Assembly (NCBI GenBank): GCA_021812735.1
Contig: JAKAMV010000033.1
Coordinates: 1 to 27,204 of the forward strand
Length of the DNA stretch: 27,204 bases
From: Chloroflexota bacterium
GTDB lineage: Bacteria > Chloroflexota > Limnocylindria > Limnocylindrales > CSP1-4
Reading direction: 5' to 3'
The stretch's first letter is position 1. Every line of letters starts with the position of its first letter. The position numbers and the translations under genes were made by a program. The notes below the pieces were generated by a model. It was not told the DNA's origin and did no database searches. It saw only the letters and a list, made by a program, of their open reading frames with translations. Below are positions 7,825 to 16,012 of the stretch, one piece after another.

Positions 7825-8217
7825 ATGTGCCTGGGCATCCCGGGGAAGGTCATCGAGATCCACGACGAGGGTGGCCTCACCATGGGGCGGGTGGACTTCG
7901 GCGGGGTGCGCAAGGAGGCGTGCCTGGCGTACCTGCCGGACGTCAAGGTGGGTGACTACGTGATCGTGCACGTCGGGTTCGCCATCAGCAGCGTCGACGA
8001 GGAAGAGGCCTTGCGCACGCTCGCGCTGCTCGACCAGATGGGCGACCTGGTACAGCAGGAGCTGGCGACCATGGGACCCGGGATGAGCGCGCCAGCGGTG
8101 GTCGACCTGGGCCCGGGCGGCGCAGGCGTGTCGGGCGGCGCAGGCGTGTCGGGCGGCGCAGGCGTGTCGGGCGGCGCAGGCGTGTCGGGCTCGTCGGCAG
8201 GACAAGGCGCGCCATGA
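7825..8217 (+). CDS. hypC: Hydrogenase maturation chaperone HypC with repetitive tail
   Basis: A small cytoplasmic chaperone that, with HypD, carries the Fe(CN)2CO unit to the hydrogenase large subunit. The mature family start MCLGIPGK is exact, with the essential Cys2, so the ATG at 7825 (gggagg eight bases upstream) is chosen over an in-frame start seven codons earlier. His49 lies in VHVGFAI, a conserved HypC segment. The core ends near residue 85, while the protein has 130 residues. The extra C-terminal part contains four perfect GGAGVS repeats (DNA 8115-8186) and is probably disordered. The stop overlaps the hypD start (ATGA at 8214-8217). Confidence 0.96.
   Translation: MCLGIPGKVIEIHDEGGLTMGRVDFGGVRKEACLAYLPDVKVGDYVIVHVGFAISSVDEEEALRTLALLDQMGDLVQQELATMGPGMSAPAVVDLGPGGAGVSGGAGVSGGAGVSGGAGVSGSSAGQGAP
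8115..8186 (+). repeat. 18-bp perfect tandem repeat inside hypC, four copies
   Basis: The unit gggcggcgcaggcgtgtc occurs four times without a mismatch: 8115-8132, 8133-8150, 8151-8168 and 8169-8186. Because 18 is a multiple of three, each copy adds the hexapeptide GGAGVS to the HypC tail and copy-number change would keep the frame. The perfect identity suggests recent expansion by slippage. Confidence 0.97.
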
Positions 8218-9353
8218 AGTACGTCGACGAGTTCCGGGACGGGCGCAGGGCCAAGACGCTCATCCGGGAGATCCACCGCATCACCACCCGACCGTGGGCC
8301 CTCATGGAGGTCTGCGGCGGGCAGACCCATACGATCGTCAAGCAGGGCATCGACGAGCTGCTCCCGTCCGGTGTGCGCATGATCCACGGTCCGGGTTGTC
8401 CCGTCTGCGTCACGCCGCTCGAGCAGGTCGACAAGGCGCTGGCGATCGCGGCCGACCCGCGGGTGATCTTCACGAGCTACGGGGACATGCTGCGCGTGCC
8501 CGGCTCGACGACCGACCTGCTGGCGCTGAAGGCGCGCGGCGCGGACATCCGCACCGTCTACTCCCCTCTCGATGCGGTCCGCATCGCCCGCGAGCACCCC
8601 GACCGCGAGGTGGTCTTCTTCGCCATCGGATTCGAGACGACCGCGCCGGCCAACGCGATGGCGGTCTGGCGGGCCGCGGAGCAGGGCATCGAGAATTTCA
8701 GCGTGTTGGTGAGCCACGTGCTGGTACCGCCCGCCATGGAGGCGATCCTGGCCTCGCCCTCCAACCAGGTCCAGGCCTTCCTCGCCGCGGGGCACGTGTG
8801 CGCGGTGATGGGCTGGACGGAGTACGAGCCGATCGCGGCGCGCTACCACGTCCCGATCGTCGTGACGGGCTTCGAGCCACTCGATCTGCTGGAGGGGATC
8901 CTGATGGCGATCCGCCAGCTCGAAGCGGGGCGCGCAGAGGTCGAGAACCAGTACGCACGGGCCGTCCGGCGCGAGGGCAACCGGCTCGCCCAGGAGACGG
9001 TCCTGCGGGTCTTCGAGGTCGGCGATCGGACCTGGCGCGGCATCGGGATGATCCCAGCATCCGGCTACCATCTCCAGGAGCGGTTCGCGCGGTTCGACGC
9101 GGAGCGCCGCTTCCACGTCGGCGACATCGCTACCCAGGAACACCCGGCCTGCATCGCCGGACAGATCCTGCAGGGCACGAAGACGCCGCTCGACTGCACG
9201 GCCTACGGCGTCCTCTGCACGCCGCAGCGCCCGCTCGGCGCCTCGATGGTCTCGAGCGAGGGCACCTGCGCCGCGTTCCACGCCGCGGGCCGCGGTCTCG
9301 GCGCGGTCGCCCGGCCGCTCGCCGTGCTTGCGGCCGCGGAGGGCTCGCGATGA
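8214..9353 (+). CDS. hypD: Hydrogenase maturation Fe-S protein HypD
   Basis: A 379-residue cytoplasmic iron-sulfur protein that forms the scaffold with HypC on which Fe(CN)2CO is assembled. Visible signatures: [10 protein letters not shown] (Cys34, His39), GPGCPVC (Cys62 and Cys65, the thioredoxin-like redox pair), GFETTAP, and a C-terminal set of cysteines at 313, 328, 335 and 352 that should hold the 4Fe-4S cluster. Many homologues have CxC near the first of these, whereas here the sequence is CIAG, with one Cys only. The length matches the family. Its start overlaps the hypC stop and its stop overlaps the hypE start by 4 bp each, so the three proteins are translationally coupled. Confidence 0.97.
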   Translation: MKYVDEFRDGRRAKTLIREIHRITTRPWALMEVCGGQTHTIVKQGIDELLPSGVRMIHGPGCPVCVTPLEQVDKALAIAADPRVIFTSYGDMLRVPGSTTDLLALKARGADIRTVYSPLDAVRIAREHPDREVVFFAIGFETTAPANAMAVWRAAEQGIENFSVLVSHVLVPPAMEAILASPSNQVQAFLAAGHVCAVMGWTEYEPIAARYHVPIVVTGFEPLDLLEGILMAIRQLEAGRAEVENQYARAVRREGNRLAQETVLRVFEVGDRTWRGIGMIPASGYHLQERFARFDAERRFHVGDIATQEHPACIAGQILQGTKTPLDCTAYGVLCTPQRPLGASMVSSEGTCAAFHAAGRGLGAVARPLAVLAAAEGSR

Positions 9354-10477
9354 CGACGGGGCCGTCGATCGATCCCGCAGTGGGCGGCCCGCCGACGGCC
9401 GATCCGTCGCGCGACGACCCTGCGGCCCTCGATCCGCTGGCCGCCTGCTGCCCGGCGCCGCTGGTCGAGCAGGAGCGCGTCCTGCTTGGGCACGGCTCCG
9501 GCGGCCAGCTCAGCGCGGCGCTGCTGCGCGAGGTGATCGGGCCGGCGCTGGCGGCGGTGGCCCCGGGTGGGCCGCTCAACGACGCCGCCGTGCTCGAGGT
9601 GGGCGGGCAGCGGCTCGCCTTCACCACCGACTCCTTCGTGGTCAGCCCCCTCGCGTTCCCCGGTGGCGACATCGGCGAGCTCGCGGTCAACGGCACCGTC
9701 AACGACCTGGCGATGATGGGCGCGCGGCCAATCGCGATCTCCCTTGCCTACGTGATCGAAGAGGGGCTGCCGTTCGAGGAGCTGCGGCGGATCACGGCCT
9801 CGGTGGCGCGGGCGGCTGCGGCGGCGGAGGTGCGCGTGGTCACCGGCGACACCAAGGTCGTCGGTCGCGGCGCGGCGGATCGACTCTTCGTGAACACGGC
9901 CGGCATTGGGCTGGTGCCGGACGGGACCGTGCTCGGCGCGGACCTCGCGCGACCGGGCGATGCCGTTCTCCTGTCGGGGCCGATCGGGCTGCACGGCGTC
10001 GCCATCATGAGTGTCCGCGAGGGGCTGGAGTTCGAGGTCGAGATCGCCTCGGACACCCAGCCGCTCCACCGGCTCGCCGCCGCGCTCTTGCAGGCCGCAC
10101 CGGACGCCCACGTGTTGCGCGATCCGACGCGCGGCGGGCTCGCCTCGGCGCTCAACGAGATCGCCACGGCCTCGGGGGTCGGGGTCGAGCTCGACGAGGA
10201 GGCGATCCCGGTGCCGGGCGCGGTCCGCGCCGCCTGCGAGATGCTGGGACTCGACCCGCTGCACGTCGCGAACGAGGGCAAGTGCGTGGCGATCGTGCCG
10301 GGCCCGCACGCGGCCGCCGCACTCACCGCGATGCGGGCCTTGCCTGAGGGAGCCGATGCGGTCCTCGTCGGCCGGATCGTGCCGGACCATCCCGGGATGG
10401 TGACACTGCGCACACTCGTCGGCTCGGAGCGGATCGTCGACATGCTGGTGGGGGAGCAGCTGCCGCGCATCTGCTGA
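9350..10477 (+). CDS. hypE: Carbamoyl dehydratase HypE
   Basis: A 375-residue cytoplasmic PurM/AIR-synthase-like ATPase that dehydrates the S-carbamoyl group received from HypF to a thiocyanate and donates cyanide to the HypC-HypD iron. The last residues are PRIC, placing the essential Cys375 at the very C-terminus as in all active HypE. The core begins with LLGHGSGG (45-52). [35 protein letters not shown] and RDPTRGGLA follow in the family order. About 40 extra N-terminal residues, Pro/Ala/Asp-rich, precede the core. An alternative later start is not obvious, and the ATGA overlap with hypD supports 9350. Last gene of the maturation operon. hypA and hypB, the nickel-insertion pair, are absent from the window. 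Confidence 0.97.
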   Translation: MTTGPSIDPAVGGPPTADPSRDDPAALDPLAACCPAPLVEQERVLLGHGSGGQLSAALLREVIGPALAAVAPGGPLNDAAVLEVGGQRLAFTTDSFVVSPLAFPGGDIGELAVNGTVNDLAMMGARPIAISLAYVIEEGLPFEELRRITASVARAAAAAEVRVVTGDTKVVGRGAADRLFVNTAGIGLVPDGTVLGADLARPGDAVLLSGPIGLHGVAIMSVREGLEFEVEIASDTQPLHRLAAALLQAAPDAHVLRDPTRGGLASALNEIATASGVGVELDEEAIPVPGAVRAACEMLGLDPLHVANEGKCVAIVPGPHAAAALTAMRALPEGADAVLVGRIVPDHPGMVTLRTLVGSERIVDMLVGEQLPRIC

Positions 10478-10542
10478 CGGTTGCCCGCATCATCGGCGCA
10501 CAGTTGCCCGCGTATCCGGGCGGCGCGTGGCACACTCGCAGC

Positions 10543-11880
10543 ATGGGAAACCAGGAGCCGGGTCAGCCGGAGATGGTCACGGAGCTCGAGGCGGCCGAGC
10601 CGGCGCCTCCGACTGGTGGCGCGGCGACCGATGCGGCCGTCTCGTCGGCCGAGAGCGACCGGCAGCAACTCGAAGAGCTGCGCTTCCTGCACGAGGTGGC
10701 CCGTCTGGCGACCACGGCGCGCACCTGGGACGAGCTGCTCTCGATCGTCGTCGACGGCACGCGCGACGCGCTGAAGGCCGACGTATCGTCGCTCTACTTG
10801 CTCGATCGCGACGGTCGCGCGCTGACGCTCGCGACGACCAACGGCCTCGACCGCTTCCAGATCGGCCGCGCCAAGGTCCCCTTCGGCAAGGGGATCACCG
10901 GGCGCGTCGCGGCGACCCGTGAGCCCATGGTGATCCCCGACGTCCGGTCCGACGACCGCTTCCTCTGGGTGCGCGGCCTCGACCAGCGGCGCTTCGTCGC
11001 CTCCATGCTGTCGGTGCCGCTCTCCTGGAACGACCAGATCGTGGGTGTGCTGAACGTGCAGACCGAGCAGCGGCGTGAGTTCACGCCGCGCGACGTCGCT
11101 CAGCTCCGTGCCATCGCGGACCTGCTGGCGGGGATCGTCGAGAAGGGACGCCTGCAGCGGGAGGCGGAGGCGCAGGTGGCAGCCCTGAAGGCCCTGGAGC
11201 GCGCCCAGGCCGAACTCGTGGCGCTCGTGACGCACGAGCTGCGCACGCCCCTGGCGGTCGTTCGCGCGTACCTGGACCTGCTCGCAGAGGCGGTGGCCAA
11301 TGGGTCGGCCACCGCACCGAGCGCGATCGAGTGGCACCGCCTCGCGGAGGAGCAGGTCACGCGGCTCGACCGGCTGGTCGACTCGATCCTGGCCTCGGTG
11401 CGCCCCGAGGAACAGACGCCGCTCGACTTGCTCCCGATCGATCTGACCGCGATCGTCGAGGAGACGCTCGCCGGGATGGGCCCCCTGCTGCGTCGCCACC
11501 GCGTGGTGCACGAGGGCCGCCGTGGACTGCGCGTCCTCGGCGAGGCGGCGCGGCTGCGGCAGATCCTGGAGCATCTGATCGAGAACGCCGTGAAGTATGC
11601 GCCACCGGGCACCACGATCACCATCTCCACCGACCTGCAGGAGGGGATCGCGCGGCTGGCTGTGGCCGACGAGGGACCGGGCGTGCCCGAGGATTGGCGG
11701 GAACGGATCTTCGAGCCATACGCGCGGCGCAGCGAGACGGGGGCGGCGCGCGGGTCGGGGATCGGCCTCTACGCGGCACGGCGGTTGGGCGAGGCGATGG
11801 GGGCGCGGCTCTGGTGCGAGCCGACTTCCGGCGGCGGGGCTCGGTTCGTCGTCGCGCTGGCATCGGCGGTGGCGCTGTGA
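10543..11880 (+). CDS. Soluble GAF-domain sensor histidine kinase
   Basis: A 445-residue kinase without a membrane segment. An acidic/alanine-rich leader (about 1-40) is followed by a GAF sensor domain (about 50-205), a HisKA dimerisation domain with VTHELRTPL (phosphorylated His231) and an HATPase domain with the N-box ENAVKYAP (Asn348), DEGPG (376-380) and GSGIG (404-408). It should autophosphorylate in response to a small ligand or redox state sensed by the GAF fold and pass the phosphate to the overlapping response regulator. The ATG at 10543 is preferred. A TTG 39 bases upstream is in frame but adds nothing domain-like. No ribosome site precedes the ATG, so the message may be leaderless. 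The gene starts 65 bp after hypE; control of hydrogenase genes is inference from position. Confidence 0.92.
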   Translation: MGNQEPGQPEMVTELEAAEPAPPTGGAATDAAVSSAESDRQQLEELRFLHEVARLATTARTWDELLSIVVDGTRDALKADVSSLYLLDRDGRALTLATTNGLDRFQIGRAKVPFGKGITGRVAATREPMVIPDVRSDDRFLWVRGLDQRRFVASMLSVPLSWNDQIVGVLNVQTEQRREFTPRDVAQLRAIADLLAGIVEKGRLQREAEAQVAALKALERAQAELVALVTHELRTPLAVVRAYLDLLAEAVANGSATAPSAIEWHRLAEEQVTRLDRLVDSILASVRPEEQTPLDLLPIDLTAIVEETLAGMGPLLRRHRVVHEGRRGLRVLGEAARLRQILEHLIENAVKYAPPGTTITISTDLQEGIARLAVADEGPGVPEDWRERIFEPYARRSETGAARGSGIGLYAARRLGEAMGARLWCEPTSGGGARFVVALASAVAL

Positions 11881-12620
11881 GCCCGCCGGGGCCGCTGCGG
11901 ATCCTGGTGGTCGATGACGACCCGGCGATGGTGGGGGCGATCACGGCGCTCGTCGGGACGGAGGGGCACCAGGTCGTCACGGCGTACGACGGGCTGACCG
12001 CGGTGCGGCGTTGGCGGGAGGAGTCGCCGGACCTCGTCCTGCTCGATCTCGCGATGCCCGGCCCGGATGGTTTCAGCGTCGCCCACCAGCTGCGGGCGGA
12101 GGGCGCGCAGATCCCGATCATCGTGGTGAGCGGCGAGCGCGCCGAAGCGGCCAAGGTGCGGGCGCTCGACCTCGGCGCCGACGACTATCTGGTCAAGCCG
12201 TTCGGCAAGCAGGAGCTGTTGGCGCGCATCCGGGCGGCCATGCGGCGGGCGCCGCGGGGCGCGCCCCCTGGGGTACCCGGTGAGCTCCTGGGTCCGGGGC
12301 GGGGGCGCGGATCGGGGCCACTCGTGTTCGGCCGCCTGGCACTCGAGCCGGCACGGCACGAGGCACGGGTGGGCGATGCGCCGCTCGTGCTGACCCCGAT
12401 CGAGTACCGGCTGTTGGAGGCGTTGGTGCAGGCCCGCGGCGAACTGGTGGGCCACGCCGGGCTGCTCGCCGCGGGCTGGCCGGGCGAACGCGATCCCGAC
12501 CCGCTCTGGCTCAAGCCGCATCTTGCGCGGTTGCGGCGCAAGCTCGAGGCGGCCGGCGGGCCGGCGCTCGTGTCGGTGCGCGCCGTGGGCTGGTCGCTGC
12601 GCGACGAGGAAGTGGCGTAA
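11877..12620 (+). CDS. OmpR-type two-component response regulator (kinase partner)
   Basis: A 247-residue DNA-binding regulator. The receiver domain (about 7-120) has the acidic pair at Asp13-Asp15, the phosphorylation site Asp57 (LVLLDLAMPGPDG), Ser85 and Lys107 (YLVKPFG). A Gly/Pro-rich linker (about 125-148) leads to a winged-helix domain with LTPIEYRLLEAL and a C-terminal LARLRRKLEAAGG recognition-helix segment. The start is a GTG overlapping the kinase stop (GTGA, 11877-11880), so kinase and regulator form one coupled pair. The wing region WPGERDPDPLWLKPHLARLRR differs from the usual WG....R.VDVHI form, so its DNA target may be atypical. The target genes are unknown. Confidence 0.93.
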   Translation: MSPPGPLRILVVDDDPAMVGAITALVGTEGHQVVTAYDGLTAVRRWREESPDLVLLDLAMPGPDGFSVAHQLRAEGAQIPIIVVSGERAEAAKVRALDLGADDYLVKPFGKQELLARIRAAMRRAPRGAPPGVPGELLGPGRGRGSGPLVFGRLALEPARHEARVGDAPLVLTPIEYRLLEALVQARGELVGHAGLLAAGWPGERDPDPLWLKPHLARLRRKLEAAGGPALVSVRAVGWSLRDEEVA

Positions 12621-12700
12621 CCGTCCCGTCACCGAAGCGTATCCGCGACGCCGCCGACGCGCTGCAGCACCCTGGGTAGCCTCTCGCGTGGAGGCATTGC

Positions 12701-12919
12701 ATGTACAGCTTCACCGAACCCGGTCTCTTCCTGGCGCGCGGTGCCGAGGCGCCGGTGACCTGCGCGACCTGTGGGTGCCGGCTGACACCCGATCCGCGGG
12801 ATCCCGAACACGTGTGGCGCCACTTTCACCCGTTCGCCGGACGTGACGCGCGCGGCTGCCGCGTCGACTGCGTCGACCTGCCCCACGACCGCACGGGGGC
12901 GCCGATCCGCCCGATCTGA
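12701..12919 (+). CDS. Small Cys/His-rich protein, possibly metal-binding
   Basis: A 72-residue protein of unrecognised family. Cys21, Cys24 and Cys26 (CATCGC) lie near the N-terminal third. His37, His41 and His43 (HVWRHFHPF) follow. Two more cysteines, Cys53 and Cys56, occur in GCRVDCVDL, and His62 lies near the end. This density of Cys and His in a small protein suggests a zinc- or iron-binding knuckle. The coding call rests on a strong ribosome site tggagg (12689-12694) six bases before the ATG, on the clear Cys/His pattern and on a hairpin shortly after the stop. It sits 80 bp after the response regulator and may be read with it. Confidence 0.7.
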   Translation: MYSFTEPGLFLARGAEAPVTCATCGCRLTPDPRDPEHVWRHFHPFAGRDARGCRVDCVDLPHDRTGAPIRPI

Positions 12920-12986
12920 CGGCGGGTCACAGAGAGCGAGTCGGCGGCGGGTCCGAACTGGGACGGTCCCGCCGCGGACGACGACC

Positions 12987-13022
12987 ACGAGACCGCGCTC
13001 CCGAGGAGGGACGCGGTCTCGT
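12987..13022. terminator. Strong hairpin between convergent genes
   Basis: The arms ACGAGACCGCG (12987-12997) and CGCGGTCTCGT (13012-13022) are perfect 11-base reverse complements. Inside the 14-base gap TCCC and GGGA can pair as well. It lies between the small Cys/His protein (+) and the aminotransferase (-), which converge here, and would act on both strands. No T-tract follows on the + strand. Confidence 0.7.
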
Positions 13023-13055
13023 CGCGTCTGTGCGGTCCGCGCCGGCGGCCCCCGC

Positions 13056-14417
13056 TCAGGCCGCCGCCACGAGCTGGGAGATCGTCTCCTCGAACGCCGC
13101 GGTGTGGCGATCGACGTCGTCGGCAGTGGTGGCCGGCGACATCAGCGCCATGTTGTGGAACGGCGTCAGCAGGATGCCGCGGTTCAGCGCGGCGAGGTGC
13201 AGGTACCGCTCCAGCTCGAAGTCCGACGCCGCGGCGGCCTCACGGCCGTTGCGAGGGGCGTTGGGCAGAAAGTGGTACTCGGCGCGCGTCCCCAGCCGCG
13301 TGACGTGCCAAGGCACGGCGTGCGCCGCGAGGACGCGCTCGACGCCCTCCGTCCAGCGTTGCGCCAGCGGGACCATGCGGCTGTACGCGTCTGGGGTGAG
13401 CACCTGTTCGAGGGTCGCGTGGATCGCCGCGAGCGAGAGGGCGTTGCCGGCCAGCGTCCCGCCGATGCCGCCGACGTCGATATCCTCGAGCGTGGTCAGC
13501 GTGGCCAGTCGCGCCGCGATCTCGGCCGTGAACCCGTAGGCGCCCGACGGGATCCCCCCGCCGATCGCTTTGCCCACCACCAGCATGTCGGGTGCGAGGT
13601 GGTGCTCGGCGGTGTAGCCGCCGGGACCCGCGCAGAGCGTGTGGGTCTCGTCGAGGATCAAGAGTGTGCCGTTCTCCAGCGTCAGCCGCCGGAGCGCCTC
13701 GTGGAAGCCGGGCTCGGGCAGCACGATCCCGATATTGGTCAACGCGGGTTCGGCCAACACGGCGGCCACGTCGCCCGCGGCGAGCGCCCGGTCCAGCGCA
13801 TCGACGTCGTTGAACTCGACCACGCGCGTCGTGGCCCCCGGGTCCACGGCCGGCCCGATGTTGCCCCGCCGCGGCCCCACCGACCCGTCCCCACGCAGCG
13901 TCGCAAACGTCTCGTCGACCGTCCCGTGGTAGCAGTAGTCGAAGACGAGGATCTTCGGGCGGCGCGTGATCGCGCGTGCGAGCCTCAGCGCGAAACGGTT
14001 GGCGTCGGTGGCCGACAGCGTGAACTGCCACTCGGGCAGGCCGAAGCGGGTCGCCAGCAGTTCGGCGGCGGCGGCCGCCTCTTCGGTCGGCAACATGTGC
14101 GTGATGCCGCGCTCGAGCTGCCGGCGCACGGCCGCCAGCGTTGCCTCTGGGCTATGCCCGGTCATGGCCCCGGTGTCGCCCAGGCACAGGTCAACGTACT
14201 CGTGGCCGTCGACGTCGCGAAAGTGGGCGCCGCGGGCGGACTCCACGAAGACGGGGAACGGGCTGGCCCACTTGGTCATCCAGTGCATGGGGACGCCGCC
14301 GGGCAGCGTGCGCCGCGCCCGCTCGTGGAGCTCGCGCGAGCGCGGATGCTCGCGGACAAACCGCTGCTCTTCGCGTTCCATGAGGCTGGCAAGGCGGGGA
14401 CGATCGACGGCCGTCAC
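13056..14417 (-). CDS. Class III aminotransferase (glutamate-1-semialdehyde aminomutase-like)
   Basis: A 453-residue fold-type I PLP enzyme, cytoplasmic. It has DGHEYVDLCLGDTGAMTGH near the N-terminus, the cofactor-ring aspartate Asp256 in LILDETHTL and the Schiff-base lysine Lys283 in VVGKAIGGGIPSGAYG. The phosphate-binding segment reads SATDANRFALRLAR instead of the usual SGTEA-type run, which points to an omega-transaminase-like branch and not to heme-pathway GSAM itself. The amino donor and substrate cannot be deduced. The frame is open further upstream to 14582, but the GTG at 14415-14417 is chosen because AGGGAGGGA lies about ten bases before it and homology-like sequence begins just after. 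It follows adenosine deaminase on the same strand at a distance of 256 bp and probably has its own promoter. Confidence 0.88.
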   Translation of the reverse strand: MTAVDRPRLASLMEREEQRFVREHPRSRELHERARRTLPGGVPMHWMTKWASPFPVFVESARGAHFRDVDGHEYVDLCLGDTGAMTGHSPEATLAAVRRQLERGITHMLPTEEAAAAAELLATRFGLPEWQFTLSATDANRFALRLARAITRRPKILVFDYCYHGTVDETFATLRGDGSVGPRRGNIGPAVDPGATTRVVEFNDVDALDRALAAGDVAAVLAEPALTNIGIVLPEPGFHEALRRLTLENGTLLILDETHTLCAGPGGYTAEHHLAPDMLVVGKAIGGGIPSGAYGFTAEIAARLATLTTLEDIDVGGIGGTLAGNALSLAAIHATLEQVLTPDAYSRMVPLAQRWTEGVERVLAAHAVPWHVTRLGTRAEYHFLPNAPRNGREAAAASDFELERYLHLAALNRGILLTPFHNMALMSPATTADDVDRHTAAFEETISQLVAAA

Positions 14418-14477
14418 GGTACTGGGGTCCCTCCCTCGGCACGAAACCGGCGCTCGAACGGGGCACCGGGTACGTGT

Positions 14478-14514
14478 ATCGCACCACATGATAGCGAGGG
14501 GCGTGCGATTCGCA
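14478..14514 (-). promoter_or_regulatory. Aminotransferase promoter with inverted repeats
   Basis: On the minus strand a -10-like TATCAT lies at 14493-14488, about 70 bases ahead of the aminotransferase GTG. It is bracketed by an inverted repeat, ATCGCAC (14478-14484) and GTGCGAT (14503-14509), and the second arm is part of a further palindrome TGCGA-T-TCGCA (14504-14514). A standard -35 at 17 bases is not clear. This looks like a repressor-controlled promoter; the regulator is unknown. The rest of the 14418-14673 gap shows nothing. Confidence 0.4.
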
Positions 14515-14673
14515 TGTCGACAGGGGCGCGCCAAGCGTGCGGCATGGGCGCCGCGTGGCGCGCCTTCTTCCCCCGCTGCCATCCACTCCTGCGCCTGCTG
14601 GACTCGCTCCTCGACGCGGCCGGGTCTGCTCGGCTGCTGCGTCCGAAGCTCGCGCGGGACCGCGTGCGGGCCG

Positions 14674-15744
14674 TCAGAGGGCGTAACGCAGGCGGGCGTA
14701 CGCTGGCTTGATCGCGCTGTTGATCAGCGCCAACCGTTCGTCGAAGTGACAGAAGGCGCTCTTCATCGCGTTGAGCGTCAGCCACTCCAGGTCGTCGAGG
14801 TCGAGCCCGAACGTCTCGGCCAGCAGCGCGAACTCGCTCGAGAGGCTGACCCCGCTCATGAGCCGGTTGTCGGTGTTGACGGTCACCCGGAAGCGGAGGC
14901 GCCGGAGCAGCTCGATGGGGTGCTCCGCGATGCTCCGCGCGGCGCCCGTGTGCACGTTCGACGAAGGGCACATCTCCAGGGGCACGCGGCGGTCGCGGAC
15001 GTACGCGGCGAGCCGACCGAGCACGGGCTGGCCCTCTGGTCCGGTCGCGATGTCGTCCACGATGCGGACGCCGTGGCCGAGGCGCTCCGCGCCGCACCAC
15101 TGCAGGGCCTCCCAGATGGAGGGAAGCCCGAAGCTCTCGCCCGCATGGATGGTGATGTGGAAGTTCTCGCGCTGGATGTACTGGAACGCGTCGAGATGGC
15201 GGGTGGGCGGGAAGCCGGCCTCCGCGCCGGCGATGTCGAAGCCGACGACGCCCTCGTCGCGGTGGCGCACGGCGAGCTCGGCGATCTCGAGCGAGCGAGC
15301 TGCCGTGCGCATAGCGGTGGCGATGAAGCGGACCGTGATGCCGTGCCCTTCGCTGCCGCGCCGGAACCCCTCGAGGATCGCCTCCACCACCGCATCGAGG
15401 GAGAGGCCGCGCTCGGTCGAGAGTTCGGGGGCGTGGCGCACCTCGGCGTAGATGATGCCGTCGGCCGCGAGATCCTCGGCGCACTCGGCCGCGACGCGCA
15501 CCAGCGCCTCACGCGTCTGCATCACGGCCACCGTGTGCGCGAAGCCCTGCAGGTAGAGCTCGAGGCTCTTGCGGTTCGCGCCGCGTTGGATGAGGGCCGC
15601 GAGCTCCCCGGGATCGTGCGTGGGGAGACCGTGATACCCGACCTCGCGTGCCAGCTCGACGAGCGAGGCGGGTCGGAGCCCTCCGTCCAGGTGGTCGTGC
15701 AGGAGCACCTTGGGGGCGCGCCGGATGGTGTCGATCGTCAGCAC
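14674..15744 (-). CDS. add: Adenosine deaminase
   Basis: A 356-residue cytoplasmic TIM-barrel metal hydrolase that deaminates adenosine or deoxyadenosine to the inosine form in purine salvage. The zinc ligands and catalytic residues are all visible: His16 and His18 (HDHLDG), His200 and Glu203 (IHAGES), His224 (RLGHGVR) and Asp292 (VNTDNRLMS). The segment [14 protein letters not shown] (255-268) is the substrate-side loop typical of bacterial adenosine deaminases. The length is normal. The start is a GTG at 15742-15744 with no ribosome site but a TACGCT -10-like box seven bases upstream, so the message is probably leaderless. It is divergent from the respiratory operon. Confidence 0.95.
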   Translation of the reverse strand: MLTIDTIRRAPKVLLHDHLDGGLRPASLVELAREVGYHGLPTHDPGELAALIQRGANRKSLELYLQGFAHTVAVMQTREALVRVAAECAEDLAADGIIYAEVRHAPELSTERGLSLDAVVEAILEGFRRGSEGHGITVRFIATAMRTAARSLEIAELAVRHRDEGVVGFDIAGAEAGFPPTRHLDAFQYIQRENFHITIHAGESFGLPSIWEALQWCGAERLGHGVRIVDDIATGPEGQPVLGRLAAYVRDRRVPLEMCPSSNVHTGAARSIAEHPIELLRRLRFRVTVNTDNRLMSGVSLSSEFALLAETFGLDLDDLEWLTLNAMKSAFCHFDERLALINSAIKPAYARLRYAL

Positions 15745-15757
15745 GACGCAGAGCGTA
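15745..15757 (-). promoter_or_regulatory. Leaderless-type -10 box for adenosine deaminase
   Basis: TACGCT on the minus strand (15757-15752) is followed by seven bases and then the GTG start. The same arrangement, TACGAT-N7-GTG, occurs before the NUDIX gene. No convincing -35 hexamer is visible 17 bases upstream, so this call is tentative. Confidence 0.35.
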
Positions 15758-15866
15758 CAACTCGTGCCGGGGTGCGGGAGGCCGTCGGGGCACGGGCGGT
15801 GGGACCGACCAGGGTGACAGCGACCGCCTGTGATGCACCTGTTACCAGGCGCGGCGGCGGCCGGAC

Positions 15867-15895
15867 TTTCCGATATCGCCGTCGTTTTCTATGAT
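15867..15895 (+). promoter_or_regulatory. Candidate promoter of the respiratory operon
   Basis: TATGAT (15890-15895) is a good -10 in an AT-richer patch. TTTCCG (15867-15872) lies 17 bases upstream as a weak -35. Transcription would start near 15902 and give a leader of about 110 bases before qcrC, ending in the ribosome site AAGGAGG. It lies in the divergent gap with adenosine deaminase (15745-16012), which holds no other gene. Confidence 0.45.
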
Positions 15896-16012
15896 GCGTC
15901 TGTCGCCGCGGAGCTCCGCGGCGCGCGTCTGGCGTCCCAACCCCGTGTTGAGGCCGTGCTACCCGCCTGTGCGGGGCACGTGCGTCGTGTTGTCAAGGAG
16001 GAGCGCAGAGTC

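Noticed and set aside
10526..10542. Sigma-54 promoter (tggcac word) before the GAF kinase
   Set aside because: The TGGCAC half is present but no TTGC element follows at the required spacing.
12843..15894. Long plus-strand frames opposite the aminotransferase and adenosine deaminase
   Set aside because: The minus strand carries complete catalytic motifs; the plus frames are low-complexity shadows.
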